Below, one piece after another: positions 10,719 through 22,045 of a stretch of DNA of 64,000 nucleotides. The first letter of the stretch is position 1; each line of letters starts with the position of its first letter. Position numbers and translations under genes: made by a program. Location: contig CATKHK010000091.1 of NCBI GenBank assembly GCA_949751835.1, positions 1-64,000 on the forward strand. The letters run 5' to 3'. The notes beneath the pieces are model-generated. The model was not told where the DNA came from. It searched no databases and saw only the letters and a program-made list of their open reading frames with translations. This DNA is from Blepharisma japonicum (Eukaryota; Ciliophora; Heterotrichea; Heterotrichida; Blepharismidae).

Positions 10719-12782
10719 TTAACATTCGCTTAAACTAGGAACTTCTATAAAAATCTGTTCAGGATTATCTTCATTAGCCCCTATTTCATAATTTTCATGG
10801 CTAACTTTATCATCATGCTTATTTAAAGCCCATTCTTTTACATGATACACCAATCCTCCAACCAGTCTAATAATAATATTAGCCATACCAATCATAGCGA
10901 TAGCCATTAATGCATCTATTTGATTTTCTTCAATTAACTCATACAGACCATAAGCAAAAACACCATTAGTTGAAATCCATATAAGAAGCCAAAAAGCTCT
11001 GAAAGATTGGAAACGGGCAATTTGTTCCCTTTCCTTTTCAGTGATTTTTTCTGGGTGGCTATTAGAACAATCATGAACATTACAAATCGAATAGACCATG
11101 CAGATATTAACGAGAACTGGTATCAAAACAATATAAAAAGGGATGCTAAAGATGATTTCTAGATAGAAAAGTAGGTTCATGATGAATAATCCAGACACTG
11201 CAATAAATGTGGAAAGATATACATCTGAGTAACCTCCGCCAGGTTGTTGAAATCAGTAGCTTAAAAAGAAATACACACTCAGTATAGAAATGCCTAAAAG
11301 AATGTAGCTCATATACGTCAAGCATTTGTCAGCTTTCTTAGGAGAGACTCCTAAAGAAAGAATCAATATATGCTCAAGAAGCAGCCCATAAAAGATCATA
11401 AAAGCATCTTGCACATGACTTTCATGAGCCCTTGTCCTCAATCCTTGGGCGAGAAAAACAAAAAAATACCCCACAATGAGCCAAGAAAAAAAGAAATTTG
11501 TAATGAATAATATCATTTGAATAGCAAATAAGATAATCCTATATCATGGATGCTTGGTTTTGCATCCAAAAATCAGATATGATTTTTTAAGAGACTCTAA
11601 TAAAATAAACCAAGTCCCATTGATTCACTTTCTCCTTGTGAGCATGATTTTGTATACTTTATTCGAGACATTGATTTTTGCCTTTGACCTTTTGACAAAT
11701 CTGAGAGTATATTTTTGCTTCCTTTGCATGAAGAGAGATAAGCTTAAAAGTCTATCGACAGAAAGGTAGTAATTGGAATTTGCAGCATCAATTTCTTCAG
11801 GATTACAAATAGATTTAAAATGAGTTCCTAGCAGAATGGGCATACTTAAAGCTTTCCATTGATAAGCACTAAAGCAGCTAGGGAGACTTGAAATGTAGCC
11901 AACAACGCTCTCTAGGGCTTTATCAAGCATATAAATAGACTTATACTCGGCCACTTGCGCATAGCGGAAGATCTTTTTTCATTTTTTTGTGTCAGGTTTT
12001 AGCTCACCAGTACATCCTGCAAGATTTTCATCAGATCGAAGAGCTTTCCACATGTAGATTAGAGCATTCTTTTTGGGTTTCACTCCGGCATCTATCATCA
12101 TGACAATTCTAGGGTTGATATGTTGGCAGAAGCCTCCAAAGAATCATAGGTGAGAATTTAATTTTCCTGAATACTTTTCTTTGATGCAAAAAATGAAATC
12201 AATCTTGGACTCATTGTATTCTTTTTGTTCCTCATCTTCTTCTGGTCAATTCCTGTGCATAAACATATGGGCGAGCTCTTCATCAGTCTGTGATTCTGAA
12301 GGGGTCGTCATAAAGTATTTCAGAGAAATTTTATCGTTTTCTTCGCTTAAATTAAATTGCTTTTCTATCAGTGATTCATTATAGTAAGTCTTATGAAAAG
12401 CATTGCCTATCATGCTATCATTATCTGCTGATTTCAATTTCTCTCTACCGTCTACTATTGCTATGCAGAGAACTGATAGTCCTTTATCTTTAAAGTTTTT
12501 GATGTTTTTTATTACTGCATCCATTGTTGCAGCAAAATGCGATTCTTCTTCAGGCTCAATAAAAACTCCGATGACAACTTCACATCCGATTGACCCTCAA
12601 CTTTTTGACTTATATTTTTGAAGAAGGCCTAGTTCATCAATAAATTGCCCAACTAGCTTGAATCCATTGACGTCGTCAAGGCCATATATTTGAGCCTCTC
12701 CGCTCTTTTTTCTTCTTCTTCCCATGTGCTTGTTTAACAAAAAAGGCTGATAGTCACATCAATACCCTTTTTGGGATTCCAT
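10719..12782 (-). CDS. chitin synthase (GT2 family), 687 aa
   Basis: The frame is continuous from ATG 12782 to the stop at 10719 when eight UGA codons are Trp. It shows the fungal-type chitin synthase order: CIAIVDGREKL, then IFCIKEKYSGKLNSHLWFFG, INPRIVMMIDAGVKPKKN, MWKAL, ACTGEL-like GCTGELKPD, AEYKSIYMLDKALESVVGYI, LPSCFSAYQW, YYLSVDRLLSLSL, LTRRKWINGTWF, then about six membrane helices to residue ~600 and an acidic cytosolic tail. It would polymerise UDP-GlcNAc into chitin and export it through the plasma membrane. In ciliates a resting-cyst wall is the likely destination (inference). The usual EDR reads VDR and the Q-x-x-R-W motif reads T-R-R-K-W, with that Trp encoded by UGA. The start is the first ATG after an in-frame TAA. 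Confidence 0.92.
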
Positions 12783-13739
12783 TCTATCTATAATTAATCC
12801 TAAAATAGAGATAATAAAAACTAAATTTTAATGGCAAAGTCAGAATCACTATCAAAAAAAAATATATCCTTTGAAAATATTCCCTTTTGAAACAAAATAT
12901 ATTATTTTAAAAATTTTATTAATTTAAAGCAAAATACTTTTTAAATGATTGGAGTACTGAATCGATTAATTTTATTAATAAAAATTATCTATAAAGTTAA
13001 ATTAAAACTCAAATATTATATTTATAAATTTATATAAAAAAAATTAGCTCCTCTCTAAGTTGAAACAGATTTTTTTTTGGTCCATTAAAGTGGAAGTGAA
13101 AAAGGACCTTAAAAGCTATAAATTCTGAATTCAGCAAATGAAAATCGAGAAACTATATTAATAGCAGCTTATATAAATAATTTGGGGAATTTTGTACCAA
13201 AATATAAAAATCTTAATTTCAATATATATTATTAATCTCTTATTAATAAATTTCAAACATTTTTTTATTGATTTCATTATTATATTTATGATATCACATC
13301 TTTACATTAAACTATTAGAATTTTCCTTTTCATGCATAAAATATTTGATATAAGATCTGCTTTATATTTCATCATCAGCTATTTTATTTTATTCATTTTT
13401 TTTTTGTTGGATAAGACTTAAAAAGTATTTTATTTATTCATTTCTTGGATAAGACTTAAAAAAGTTTTTATTTTAAATCGAACTTTTTAACTTAGTATAA
13501 CTTAACTTTATGGCTTTGATACTTATTACTTCTTATCTTTTATAAACCATAACTGATTAATCACAATTTTCATTTGGTATTTATTATATGATAGCTTCCA
13601 TTCATCTCTTCCTATTAAAATTTATGAGTTTTTATTCTGTTGTGCTTTCTATATTAAATTATTTAGGGGAGAAATGCAGATGTTATCTTCACACCATCAC
13701 TATTATATAAACTTATTTAAATTTTTAATTTAAAAAGAT
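12783..13739. other. very AT-rich intergenic region
   Basis: About 960 bp with long A/T runs between two minus-strand genes; it should hold the chitin synthase promoter and the U-box gene 3' end. Two near-identical short stretches, tggataagacttaaaaa-like at about 13408 and 13444, form a small direct repeat. No reading frame, RNA gene or terminator structure was recognised. Confidence 0.45.
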
Positions 13740-14801
13740 CTAGCACCCAGCTAATCTCAAAATAAGATGAATTGTACTTTCATTGCACAAGCCATAATCA
13801 GCTAAAGTGGGGCCATCTTCCAGTTGCTTGCCTTGAAATATCAGCCTTTGGAGGTTAGGCATAATTCCTTCAGACTCTTGAATTTTTGCTTTCAAATCTT
13901 TTATAGTATCAGTTGAACTAGCTTTGCACTCAAACGTAGCCCCTGTTAAGGTTTTAACATAAATTATAAAATTTTCGCATCCTTGATTTTTGATAGAGTT
14001 ATTATTAGGATTCAACGCAAAATATATCATGCCATCATCCTGTATATTTATATCAGATACTATTTCCTCATCAGCTAATTGCTTTCCACCAAAAATCAGC
14101 ACTTGCTCAGCTTCTGGGAATCCTTCTTGTTCAAAAATTCTATTTTTTACTTCGGCAACGGTATCAGATACTTTAGCTTGAATTGTAAATGTGTGACCTG
14201 CTAGAGTTCTAAAATTAATCGATTGGATTGTTGATCTTTTAGCCTTTTTGCGTGGTTTTGATTGAGGATATGTTTCATCTGAGCTTGTTTTTGATCTTGT
14301 GTTTGGGTATGGCACATTTTTAGAGGATTCTATTGTTTTCTGATTTGGTGATCTATTATTGGGAGTTGGGTTTTTTGAATTAGTTTGTTTAAGCTCTTCT
14401 ATTTCTCTGCTAAGCCTTTCTACCTTGGCTTTTTCTTCATTTAATTTATCTTCAATGCGAAGAATTCGTTGATTATTCATTTCTGCAGCTTGCTTCAAGA
14501 CTTCTTCTTTGAATTTGATGGCTTCTTCTATATTGACTTTTATTTGATTTTCTCTTTGGATAAGAGGCAATTTACTACGGAATTTGTCTATCAACTTTTT
14601 GAAGGTTAAGGTGGGGATTAACGAGTTGTGAAGAAGCCTTTCGTTTGTTACTGGACTTCTATGGTGGCCTTTTTTAAGTCATAATGTTATTGCTGCTCTT
14701 TCATATACAATTCCATCAGCAGCAATAACTGGGTTTTCCATGAGTTCATGAGTAATTGGGCATAAATACTCATCTGGAGGAAATTTAATTTCTTCAGCCA
14801 T
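13740..14801 (-). CDS. U-box E3 ligase-like protein with coiled coil and two ubiquitin-like domains, 353 aa
   Basis: The frame runs from ATG 14801 to the stop at 13740, with one UGA as Trp (in ITLWLKKGHH). Residues about 8-75 are a U-box: [48 protein letters not shown]. Residues about 80-140 form a coiled coil, and 140-180 a basic linker (KPRKKAKRS). Residues about 184-255 ([33 protein letters not shown]) and 275-350 ([39 protein letters not shown]) are two ubiquitin-like folds. The chain ends LRLAGC, not in a processable di-glycine. U-boxes recruit E2 enzymes, so it probably acts as an E3 whose UBL domains bind the proteasome or ubiquitin receptors (inference). This domain order is uncommon. 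Confidence 0.88.
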
Positions 14802-15100
14802 ATAATATTTAATGAATAATAAATACATCTTTTACTTTAATTATATTAGCTCCTTTTCTCATAAGCCATTTAAAAGTTATAAGCTATTTAGATTTTTCCA
14901 AATCTTCATTTGAAATTTCTTTTGCAAACAAAATATCAGCTAAATCCACTCTCAAGAGCAAGTAATTTTTTTACGAATAGTAGGCTTAATTTGGAATTTT
15001 TGCATATTTGTGGTGTTAATGCAATTACTTTAAATCTAGATTTTTATGACTTTTTAAAATACTTTATCCATTATGATAATGCTCTGGTAATGTTTTAAAG
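14768..15100. repeat. segmental repeat A, copy 1 (5' end and upstream of the U-box gene)
   Basis: This stretch covers the first codons of the U-box gene and about 300 bp upstream. It recurs in the same orientation at about 15493-15815, with shared landmarks such as tttcttcagccatataatat and tcatttgaaatttctttt. Similarity is high over the first ~235 bp and weaker beyond. Confidence 0.75.
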
Positions 15101-15108
15101 TCATTTTT

Positions 15109-15216
15109 AATTATGGATTTTTTGATATAATAGTAAGCTAACCTTTTTATGCAGGATGTTGGTAATAAATTCATAATCTATCTTTTTCTTTAAATAACTA
15201 AAATCAAGTTTAAAAC
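15109..15216. repeat. dispersed repeat B, copy 1
   Basis: About 108 bp sharing the order attatg-attttt, atagtaagc-aacctttt, ctatct-tttctttt and aaataactaaaatcaa with 18370-18475. It lies directly after repeat A. Confidence 0.6.
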
Positions 15217-15313
15217 CATGCATAGTAATGTAATGGTTTAAATCTGTTAAATTATCTGTTGAATTATTGTGCTTTCTAAATATTTGCTTTCAGCAGGGAA
15301 AGATAATGGCTTC

Positions 15314-15526
15314 TTATTTATTTTTGAATTTTTCATAGATCAACCTGAATTCTGGTGTGCTAATCGTGTCTCTCATTTTAATTTTTTTAATATTTGAATG
15401 CCACTGGCGTAGCAAACATTTTCTATAACTATTTCAAATCGGTGATCTAAGAAAATCTGACACCAGGGATAAGATTCCAATTATCCCTAAAGACTCATCT
15501 GGAAGAATTTTAATTTCTTCAGCCAT
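15314..15526 (-). pseudogene. truncated U-box gene copy reopened as a 70-codon frame
   Basis: ATG 15526 starts MAEEIKILPDES, matching [12 protein letters not shown] of the intact U-box gene. Similarity stops after about 12 codons, where the U-box cysteine-proline core should begin. An unrelated frame then continues (one UGA as Trp) to TAA 15314. It is the 5' end of the gene carried by repeat A copy 2. Whether the short chimeric frame is expressed cannot be told; it lacks any U-box residues. Confidence 0.55.
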
Positions 15527-15815
15527 ATAATATTTGAAGAATAATACATCTTTATGTATTTTAATTATATTAGCTGATTTTGTCTTAGGGCTATTGAGAA
15601 GTTATAAGTTGTTTTAGATTTTACAAAATCATTATTTGAAATTTCTTTTGAGAACAAAATAACAGCTAAATCTTCATCCTCAAGATCAAGTAAATTTTTT
15701 CGCGAATAGAATGCTTAATTTGGAACCCTAGAAAATTTTGTGGACTCTAATAAATGCTAGAAGAAGCCACCATAATTCATCCAATTATGATAATAACGTC
15801 CTGCTAATGCTTTAA
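15493..15815. repeat. segmental repeat A, copy 2
   Basis: A direct, diverged copy of 14768-15100. It includes the U-box start codon context and about 290 bp of its upstream region, so a promoter may have been duplicated with it. Confidence 0.7.
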
Positions 15816-15870
15816 GAGAAGATTAATTCTTTATAAGTTTAATAAATTTATTTTTAAGAATATTTGTAAA

Positions 15871-17157
15871 ATGAAATGTTGAAAATCATACTGCCAGAAT
15901 GAAGTCAAAGTTTTTTGCCAATGCACAAATCCAATGAAATTTTCATGCGCTAAACATTTTATCGAGCATATTGATCTCGATGCAAATAATATTCATCAGC
16001 CGTGCACTTTATTCAAAAAACCTGCTTCTAATACCAAAGTCGGTCTAATCAATGAGCTTGAAAGATCAGCAGCAGAATTAACAAACTTCAAGAACGAATT
16101 GACAGAAAGAGTAGCAAATAAAATACAAACTCTCCAAAATGTATTAAGCAAAGCATTAAACTTAATTGAAGAAGTCAGTTCAAATCAAAAAATTCTTCGA
16201 GAAAAGCTTGAGAGTATTGAAATAATCCCAAAATTTAACCTAAATCCTTATGAAGAATTGTTGAATTTACCAATTGATAAAGCTTTGTGAAATTTGAAAA
16301 ATTTCACTTATAGTGTTAAACATTTGAATTTTACAGCTGAAGATATTTTAAATGCTAAATGAGACCTAAAATTGAACACAAAAATGATGAGTCAGTGGGA
16401 TCAAACAGAAATTGTCTTTTTCAGAAATCATACAACAACTCTTGCAAAAATTGATTTAGAAAGCTTTAAATTATCAGAAAAGCAGCTACATTTGGAAGAT
16501 AATGTATACTCAGCTGGGATATCAATGTGCCAAGTCTCTGGCCAAGGGCTGTTTTGCTATGGGAATCATCCAGGGAAAGGACAAGCATATTTCTTACATC
16601 CTGATTGCTCAATTAAAAAACTTGAATCAGGACCTCCAAGTGGAAATATGAGTGCAGCGCTCTATGAAGATTCCATATATCTTTTTGGAGGATGAGATCA
16701 AGCTGGTGCACCTTGGAATAAAGCTTTTAGATACAGTTTGCAAGACAACAATTGGACGAATATCAGCGAATTAAAAGAGACTTTATCATTCATTTCAAAT
16801 ATTGTCACTGATGAAGGAATATTATTGGTTGGATACCAGAGCGCTAAACTCTATAGATATGATATTGAATGCGACTCATACTTTGAGCTAGCTTCTTTTA
16901 CTGCATCCACTTGAAAGATATTATGTCATTTCCCGGGCAGGAATTTTCTCATTCAATCTTCAGGAGATATATATGAAAATAACCCGAGATGCCTAAGTGA
17001 GTGAATTGCGACTGTAAAATTCACTGAGCAGATAAATAGAGCACCAATTCCATATTATGTAACTTTATATGATTCTGCATATTTCTTAGATGAAGCTCTA
17101 AATCTTTTCAGGTTTAACATCAAAAACTTGAAATTAAACAAGATTGCAGTAATTTAA
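15871..17157 (+). CDS. Cys/His-rich N-terminus plus Kelch-like propeller protein, 428 aa
   Basis: The frame runs from ATG 15871 to TAA 17155 with six UGA as Trp. Residues 1-45 hold paired cysteines and histidines (CWKSYCQNEVKVFCQC, then FSCAKHFIEH and CTLF), suggesting a B-box-like zinc site. Residues about 50-120 are a coiled coil. Residues about 165-420 carry Kelch-like blades (MSAALYEDSIYLFGGW, DNNWTNISEL, GQGLFCYGNHPGKGQAYFL). B-box, coiled coil and propeller in this order recalls TRIM-like proteins, but no RING is visible. It resembles the N-terminal halves of the two Kelch-TPR proteins and lacks TPRs, so it is probably a family member of the simpler form. A role as ligase adaptor or scaffold is inference. 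Confidence 0.82.
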
Positions 17158-17356
17158 AACATTATCATAAAGTAGAATTAATATAAAAATTTTCTGCAAA
17201 AACTGCCGTAAAGATTTATAAAAAAATGAATTATTATGTTATAAAAGTTTTGTTTATTCCAAAACAGGATTGCTTGTTAAAACCCTCAATCTAGAAATAT
17301 GAAAAGTACTTTAGATAATTATTATAATTACTCTGGTTTTTAAAGCTTATAATTGC

Positions 17357-17605
17357 CTATCCTTCCATAATTGAAATCAAGAGATCAATCCAAAAATCTT
17401 TCAGGTGAACTAGTTTATTTTTAGAGTATTTAAGCTTCATGGACTCAGAAATTTCGCTTGGAGATATTCTTGTTAAAAATTCGAACTTGAAAAGTAAAAT
17501 GATATCTTTTCCAGGAACTGAGAATAGTAAATTGAAAATATTTTCTTCAAAAATATAACAAAAATAACCAAAAATACACATCCTCCAATCAATATCAAAC
17601 TTCAT
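17357..17605 (-). CDS. small hypothetical protein, 82 aa
   Basis: ATG 17605 to TAG 17357, no UGA. The product is hydrophobic and aromatic in its first 45 residues (IDWRMCIFGYFCYIFEEN) and basic after that. It is faintly like the start of F-box or BTB-type adaptors but nothing is diagnostic. It lies in a relic-rich interval and may be a fragment. Confidence 0.3.
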   Translation of the reverse strand: MKFDIDWRMCIFGYFCYIFEENIFNLLFSVPGKDIILLFKFEFLTRISPSEISESMKLKYSKNKLVHLKDFWIDLLISIMEG

Positions 17606-18172
17606 ATAATGGTTTATTAAATATAACGGTTATTGCCATGCTATAGGGTAAATCATCTTAAAACTTTTCATTACTTATTAATTCGACAGCGCCTCAATGA
17701 GTCTCCGAATTTCTTTGTTAACGAATCAAATTTTATCCTAATATTCTCTAGCACTATCCCTCAAATCTTTAACCGCACAAAGCTATTTCTGTTAACTTAT
17801 TCCCATATAATGATACTGACATCACTCATTAGCTGAAAGAATCGCATTTCATGCCACAGCCAGAATTTCATTGTAAAGCTTTTTGATAAATGCATATATC
17901 AAATTAAAAGTAAGCACTAAAGGTATATATAAGTCTATGCAAAGATTTGCTATATAGTAATGACTAATATTTACATAAGGTGGTGCTTAGTGCAATTACT
18001 CTAGCTTGAAGGATGCTTTTGGCTATCAAATAGTCTTGTTGCAATAATTTTTTTTCTAAGCCAAGAGTTTAATGATAAAGCCGAAATATTATTTTAATAG
18101 AAATAAAAAATAAGCTCTATCGAGGAAATCATAGCAAGGGATAAAATCCAACTTTGCCAGCAAGAATAGTTA

Positions 18173-18340
18173 CAGTCTCTATACAAGAAAGAGTCATTCA
18201 AGTTTGAGTTTGTGCCTTTTGCGCATTGAAAAGCTGAAAACATTGAATTTATCACAGGAATAAAGAGTAGATTGCTAGTATGTGGTAGCAGCTCTTTGGC
18301 GACTTTTTTTCATCAGCTGTGCATTTTATCAATGTACTAG
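18173..18340 (+). pseudogene. propeller-like gene fragment
   Basis: A 55-codon open stretch ends in TAG 18338, reads one UGA as Trp and has no start codon (FEFVPFAHWKAENIEFITGI, LLVCGSSS). It is preceded by in-frame TAG. The pattern resembles a Kelch blade of the neighbouring family. Weak evidence. Confidence 0.3.
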
Positions 18341-18369
18341 ACACAAATTGTAAAAGTTGCAGCCATTTG

Positions 18370-18475
18370 TAATTATGATTTTTTAATATAGCAGTAAGCA
18401 ACCTTTTATATAAAATATCAAAAATAAATTCTATCTATATCTTTCTTTTTCAAATAACTAAAATCAAATTTAAAA
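18370..18475. repeat. dispersed repeat B, copy 2
   Basis: A direct, diverged copy of 15109-15216 about 3.3 kb away, with the same order of short blocks including caaataactaaaatcaa. Confidence 0.6.
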
Positions 18476-19054
18476 TCCTTTAGACAAATAAAAAATATAT
18501 TTGGGGATCTAATATTTGTGTATTGCACTCTTTCATTATGGATACTCTCTTCAGGTATTTGAAATTTAAGTTTTGAGAATTATTCAATCTTCAGTATCGT
18601 AATCTAAAATGATATAAAAGTTTTAGTATATCCAAAAAATACAAGGATAAGGTGCATAAATTATAAATAAATTTAGCAGTGTATGATGATGAAATATTAT
18701 TTTGCCTGAATTGGCTGGTAATCCTAGAAGTAGTATTTTTGCACTTCCCTCATATAGCTGTGCACCGCCGATTATAAAGAGAGTCGTTAATGTAGAGTAT
18801 GGCCAAAATATGCTTTGATAATATCCTTATAAGATTGGTGTTGGCATGAAAAAAAGTTTTGTTAAGTTGGTGTCCATGGTCACTTTGATTCAAAATTAGC
18901 AAAGTGGAAACAGTCGAAATAAACCTTTTTGACCTATTTAATTTAGTTGATCAAATCTAGTCAATTTATTTGAACCATAAAAACGTAGAATAAACGTAGA
19001 ATCATAAATATATTTGCAATAAGTAAAAGGTTATACAATTTTATTAATTTACAT

Positions 19055-21781
19055 TTAAAAAGGATCATCCCATCCAGGCTCAGGAGGCTTTCCTCTCCGT
19101 GGCACTTCAAGTGAATCTCTGGCTTCTTCTTGCTAAATAAAAATTACAGAAATAAAAGCAGTCAAAGTTTGCTTATTCCTCATTGCTTGAAAAATTTCAT
19201 TAGCAATGCTTGGAATCCCTGGAATATAAGGTGCCTTTATTTGTTTACTAAGAATGCTGTCCCAATTGACATTATTGAAATAATTATGACCTTTTATGAT
19301 CTCTGTGCTGGATCTTGGTGCAGGATCTTTATCAAGCAAAACTTCAATAACTTTTATAGTTTTTAACGATTTGTTGATTTTCTGAGGATATGCCAGCCGA
19401 TTTTGAAGTATTTTTTCATAAATTTTATAAGGCTCTTCGTCTGAATCCCCAAAAGGCACAACCCCACATATAAATTCATAAGCCATAACTCCTAAGCACC
19501 AATAATCAGCTGACACCCCATATCCTTTCCCAGTGATAACTTCAGGAGCCATATAATGAGGTGTCCCCACAATTGTATAAGTCCTTCCTTGAACCACTTT
19601 TGCAGTCCCAAAATCAATGAGTTTAGGATACCCTTCTTCATCAATAACAATATTTTCTGGCTTTAAATCTCTATAGATAATATCTCTTTCGTGCATATGC
19701 TCAAGAATTGTAAGAATGCACGATATGTAAAATTTTGCATTTGCGTCGTTCATTATCCCAATTTCTCTTAAAACGTCAAATAAATCTTTCCCTTGGACGT
19801 ATTCTTGTAAAAAATAAATTCTTTCATGATCTTTAAAGGTTTTCACTAATTTCATTATTAAAGGATGGTCAGTTTGCAGTAAAATGTGTCTTTCAAGCAG
19901 AAGGCTGCTATAGAGATCATAGGCTCGGATTTTATCGCGGCTGATAGTTTTTATGGCATAAGGAAGTCTTGTGACTTTGTGAACGGCAAGAAATACATTC
20001 CCAAACATACCTTTGCCTAAAAGTTTTACAATATGTAAATCTTTTAAAGTAATTTTGTCATCTTGAAGCTCAATGCGCTTCAGTAACATTATCCTAATTC
20101 CTTCGTTAACAAGGCTTAAAAAATCTTCTTTGCTCAGAACCCATACATGAACTGGTCCATTTGCTCTTACAGTTGCAGTTCTTTTTTCCTTTAATATAAT
20201 TGATCTTTCACCAAAATAGTCATGCTGCCCAATTGTCCTTATAACTGCGTTATTCTTAACAATATCAACTTTTCCTTCTTTCACAATATAAAATGCATCT
20301 CCAGGGGCATTTTCATAAAAAATCACTTCTTGATTCCTGAACTCTCTTATATACACCTTATTCACCAGTGATTCCAATTTTTTAAAAGGCAAAGCCTTTA
20401 GCAGCTGAACATTTCTCATAATGCTTAAAATTTCATTTCTAGAGCTAACTCTACTTAGCTGCCCTCCTATACAAGACTCAAATTCTTGTCTGCTCATTTC
20501 TTCAATGTCCACATTTCCGTCTGCCCTCAAATTTTCTTCATAAACTCCTTCTGGAGGAGCCCCTAGTTCTATATCTCCTATACAGTTCAGTGCATTAAAC
20601 CTTTTTCTTGACTGTTCAGAAATTAAATTCCCTTTGACCACTATTCATAATTTCTGTCCTCTGGGAGTGCCTCGAGGGATAACCACATCATTTGTTTCAA
20701 ATGATTTGCATTTCATTTTGCCAATAATGTCTTCTTCCTGGGCTTTAGTTAAGTTTTTCAGGACTGGGCTGGCTTCTAAAGCAATTCTTTGGGAATTTTT
20801 ATATATGATTTTTTGTAGCTGATTTCCAAGAGCTCTTGTAAGGTCGTCTCTGCCTAAAGACAGTAAAATTGCTTTGGTTACTACAGTGATAGTAGCTGTT
20901 CTTAAGCTATTATAAAGAAGTGCTTGCTCCCCAAAATAGTCTCCTCTGCTCATTTGGCGAATCAGTTTTCCTTTAATCGTGCAGTTTACTAATCCGTCTT
21001 TAATTATATAAAATAAATTCCCAGGGTCGCCTTCAGTTACCACTCTTCTTCCAGGCTCAAATTCCTGATGTGTCAAAACTGCCAAAAGTGCCTCCTGTTG
21101 GCCTTTATTTAAATTTTGTAGCAAAGGCACACTTTCAATAAACTGCTTATTTTCATTATATCTCTGAGCATTTATTGATTCAATAGCACTTCGGAAGCTA
21201 TGACGATCTATTCCTCATAGCATGACCTTGTCAATTGATCTGACAGTGCTTGTCCTTTCACATTCCTGCATTAAGGCCATCTCTCCAAAGCTGCTGCCTT
21301 TGCCTAAAACTCCTTTTTGAATTCCCTTTTCTACGACCTCACATCTTCCTTTGGAAATAATGAAAAAATGAGTAGCAGCTCCTCCTCTGGAGTAAATAAC
21401 TTGTTGAGGCTCTAACACATAAAGCTTCATATTCGAAATGACAGCTTCAATATTGTCCTCTGAAAGACTCTGAAATATAAAGTGACGGCCTAAGGCTGCC
21501 TTGATTTCTTTTTTGTCTTGGGTCGTTTTTGGGACTTCTTTAACGATTGCGTTGGAGGCTTCAGTAGGGACCATAGTATTACCTTTTTGGTAGGATGCTC
21601 TTTTCTTCCTCGCGTTTTGTTGAGCTGCAGGGCTTAGCTGCATCTCTTCTTCAAATAGCCCTCCTAGAGAAGTAAGAGAAGAGGCTCTGTTGCGTAAAAA
21701 TGGATTTGTTTGGCTCTTAATTAAGGGGACGATTGGAGATATTGTTTTTGGAGCATTTTTCTTGACTGCGCAATTACCCAT
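19055..21781 (-). CDS. cGMP-dependent protein kinase (PKG), 903 aa
   Basis: ATG 21781 to TAA 19055, with two UGA as Trp and one 15-nt intron near the 3' end. MGNCAVKK is a good N-myristoylation site with a palmitoylatable Cys4, so membrane attachment is likely. Four cyclic-nucleotide-binding folds follow: A about 100-215 (FGEMALMQECERTSTV), B 218-335 (YFGEQALLYNSLRTAT), C about 335-420 without an FGE-x(n)-R-T-A core and so degenerate, and D about 455-560 (YFGERSIILKEKRTATV). The kinase domain is about 580-840: GKGMFGNVFLAVHK, AIKTI, YRDLKPENIVI, IDFGTAK, GTPHYMAPEV. An AGC-type tail (APYIPGIPSIANEIF) ends GWDDPF. Four cNBDs with a degenerate third is the apicomplexan PKG layout. It phosphorylates Ser/Thr in response to cGMP; in ciliates motility or secretion are plausible targets (inference). 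Confidence 0.93.
19133..19147 (-). other. 15-nt intron in the PKG gene
   Basis: Sense-strand GTAATTTTTATTTAG carries an in-frame TAG. Removing it joins the kinase to a 26-residue tail that ends GWDDPF, as expected for PKG C-termini. A is at position 10. Confidence 0.88.
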
Positions 21782-22045
21782 TATTCAAGTAAAATGGATT
21801 TTAAGTTAATAATGAAATGTTTCTTAAGAGCCACTATATAATAAACAAATCTGTTACAATTTAATTAAGGCTAAATTAATTCATATAAAATTTAAATTAA
21901 TTAAAAGTCTTAAATTAAGCAAATCCTATTGCTTAATTACTGAAAAAGAAAAAGGCTACAAATTCAATTAATAATGTGAACAAGTTTAAATAAATTTGTA
22001 GATTAAACAGCTGGCTTATTACTTTAATTTCGGGTAGATACTTCA

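Larger units (their letters stand above)
17158..19054. other. long gene-poor stretch with relics
   Basis: About 1.9 kb between convergent genes. It contains a small open frame on the minus strand (17357-17605), a propeller-like fragment (18173-18340) and repeat B copy 2 (18370-18475), listed separately. The rest is AT-rich without recognised genes. It is the largest gene-poor interval here and looks like a graveyard of the Kelch family. Confidence 0.45.

Noticed and set aside
12181-12621. Plus-strand frames opposite the chitin synthase catalytic domain
   Set aside because: Antisense shadows of a clearly conserved minus-strand enzyme.
14910-15098. 62-codon plus-strand frame upstream of the U-box gene
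   Set aside because: It lies in repeat A, its counterpart in copy 2 is not open, and its composition looks random.
17633-17836. 67-codon plus-strand frame
   Set aside because: No coding character, AT-rich, with no neighbour or motif to support it.
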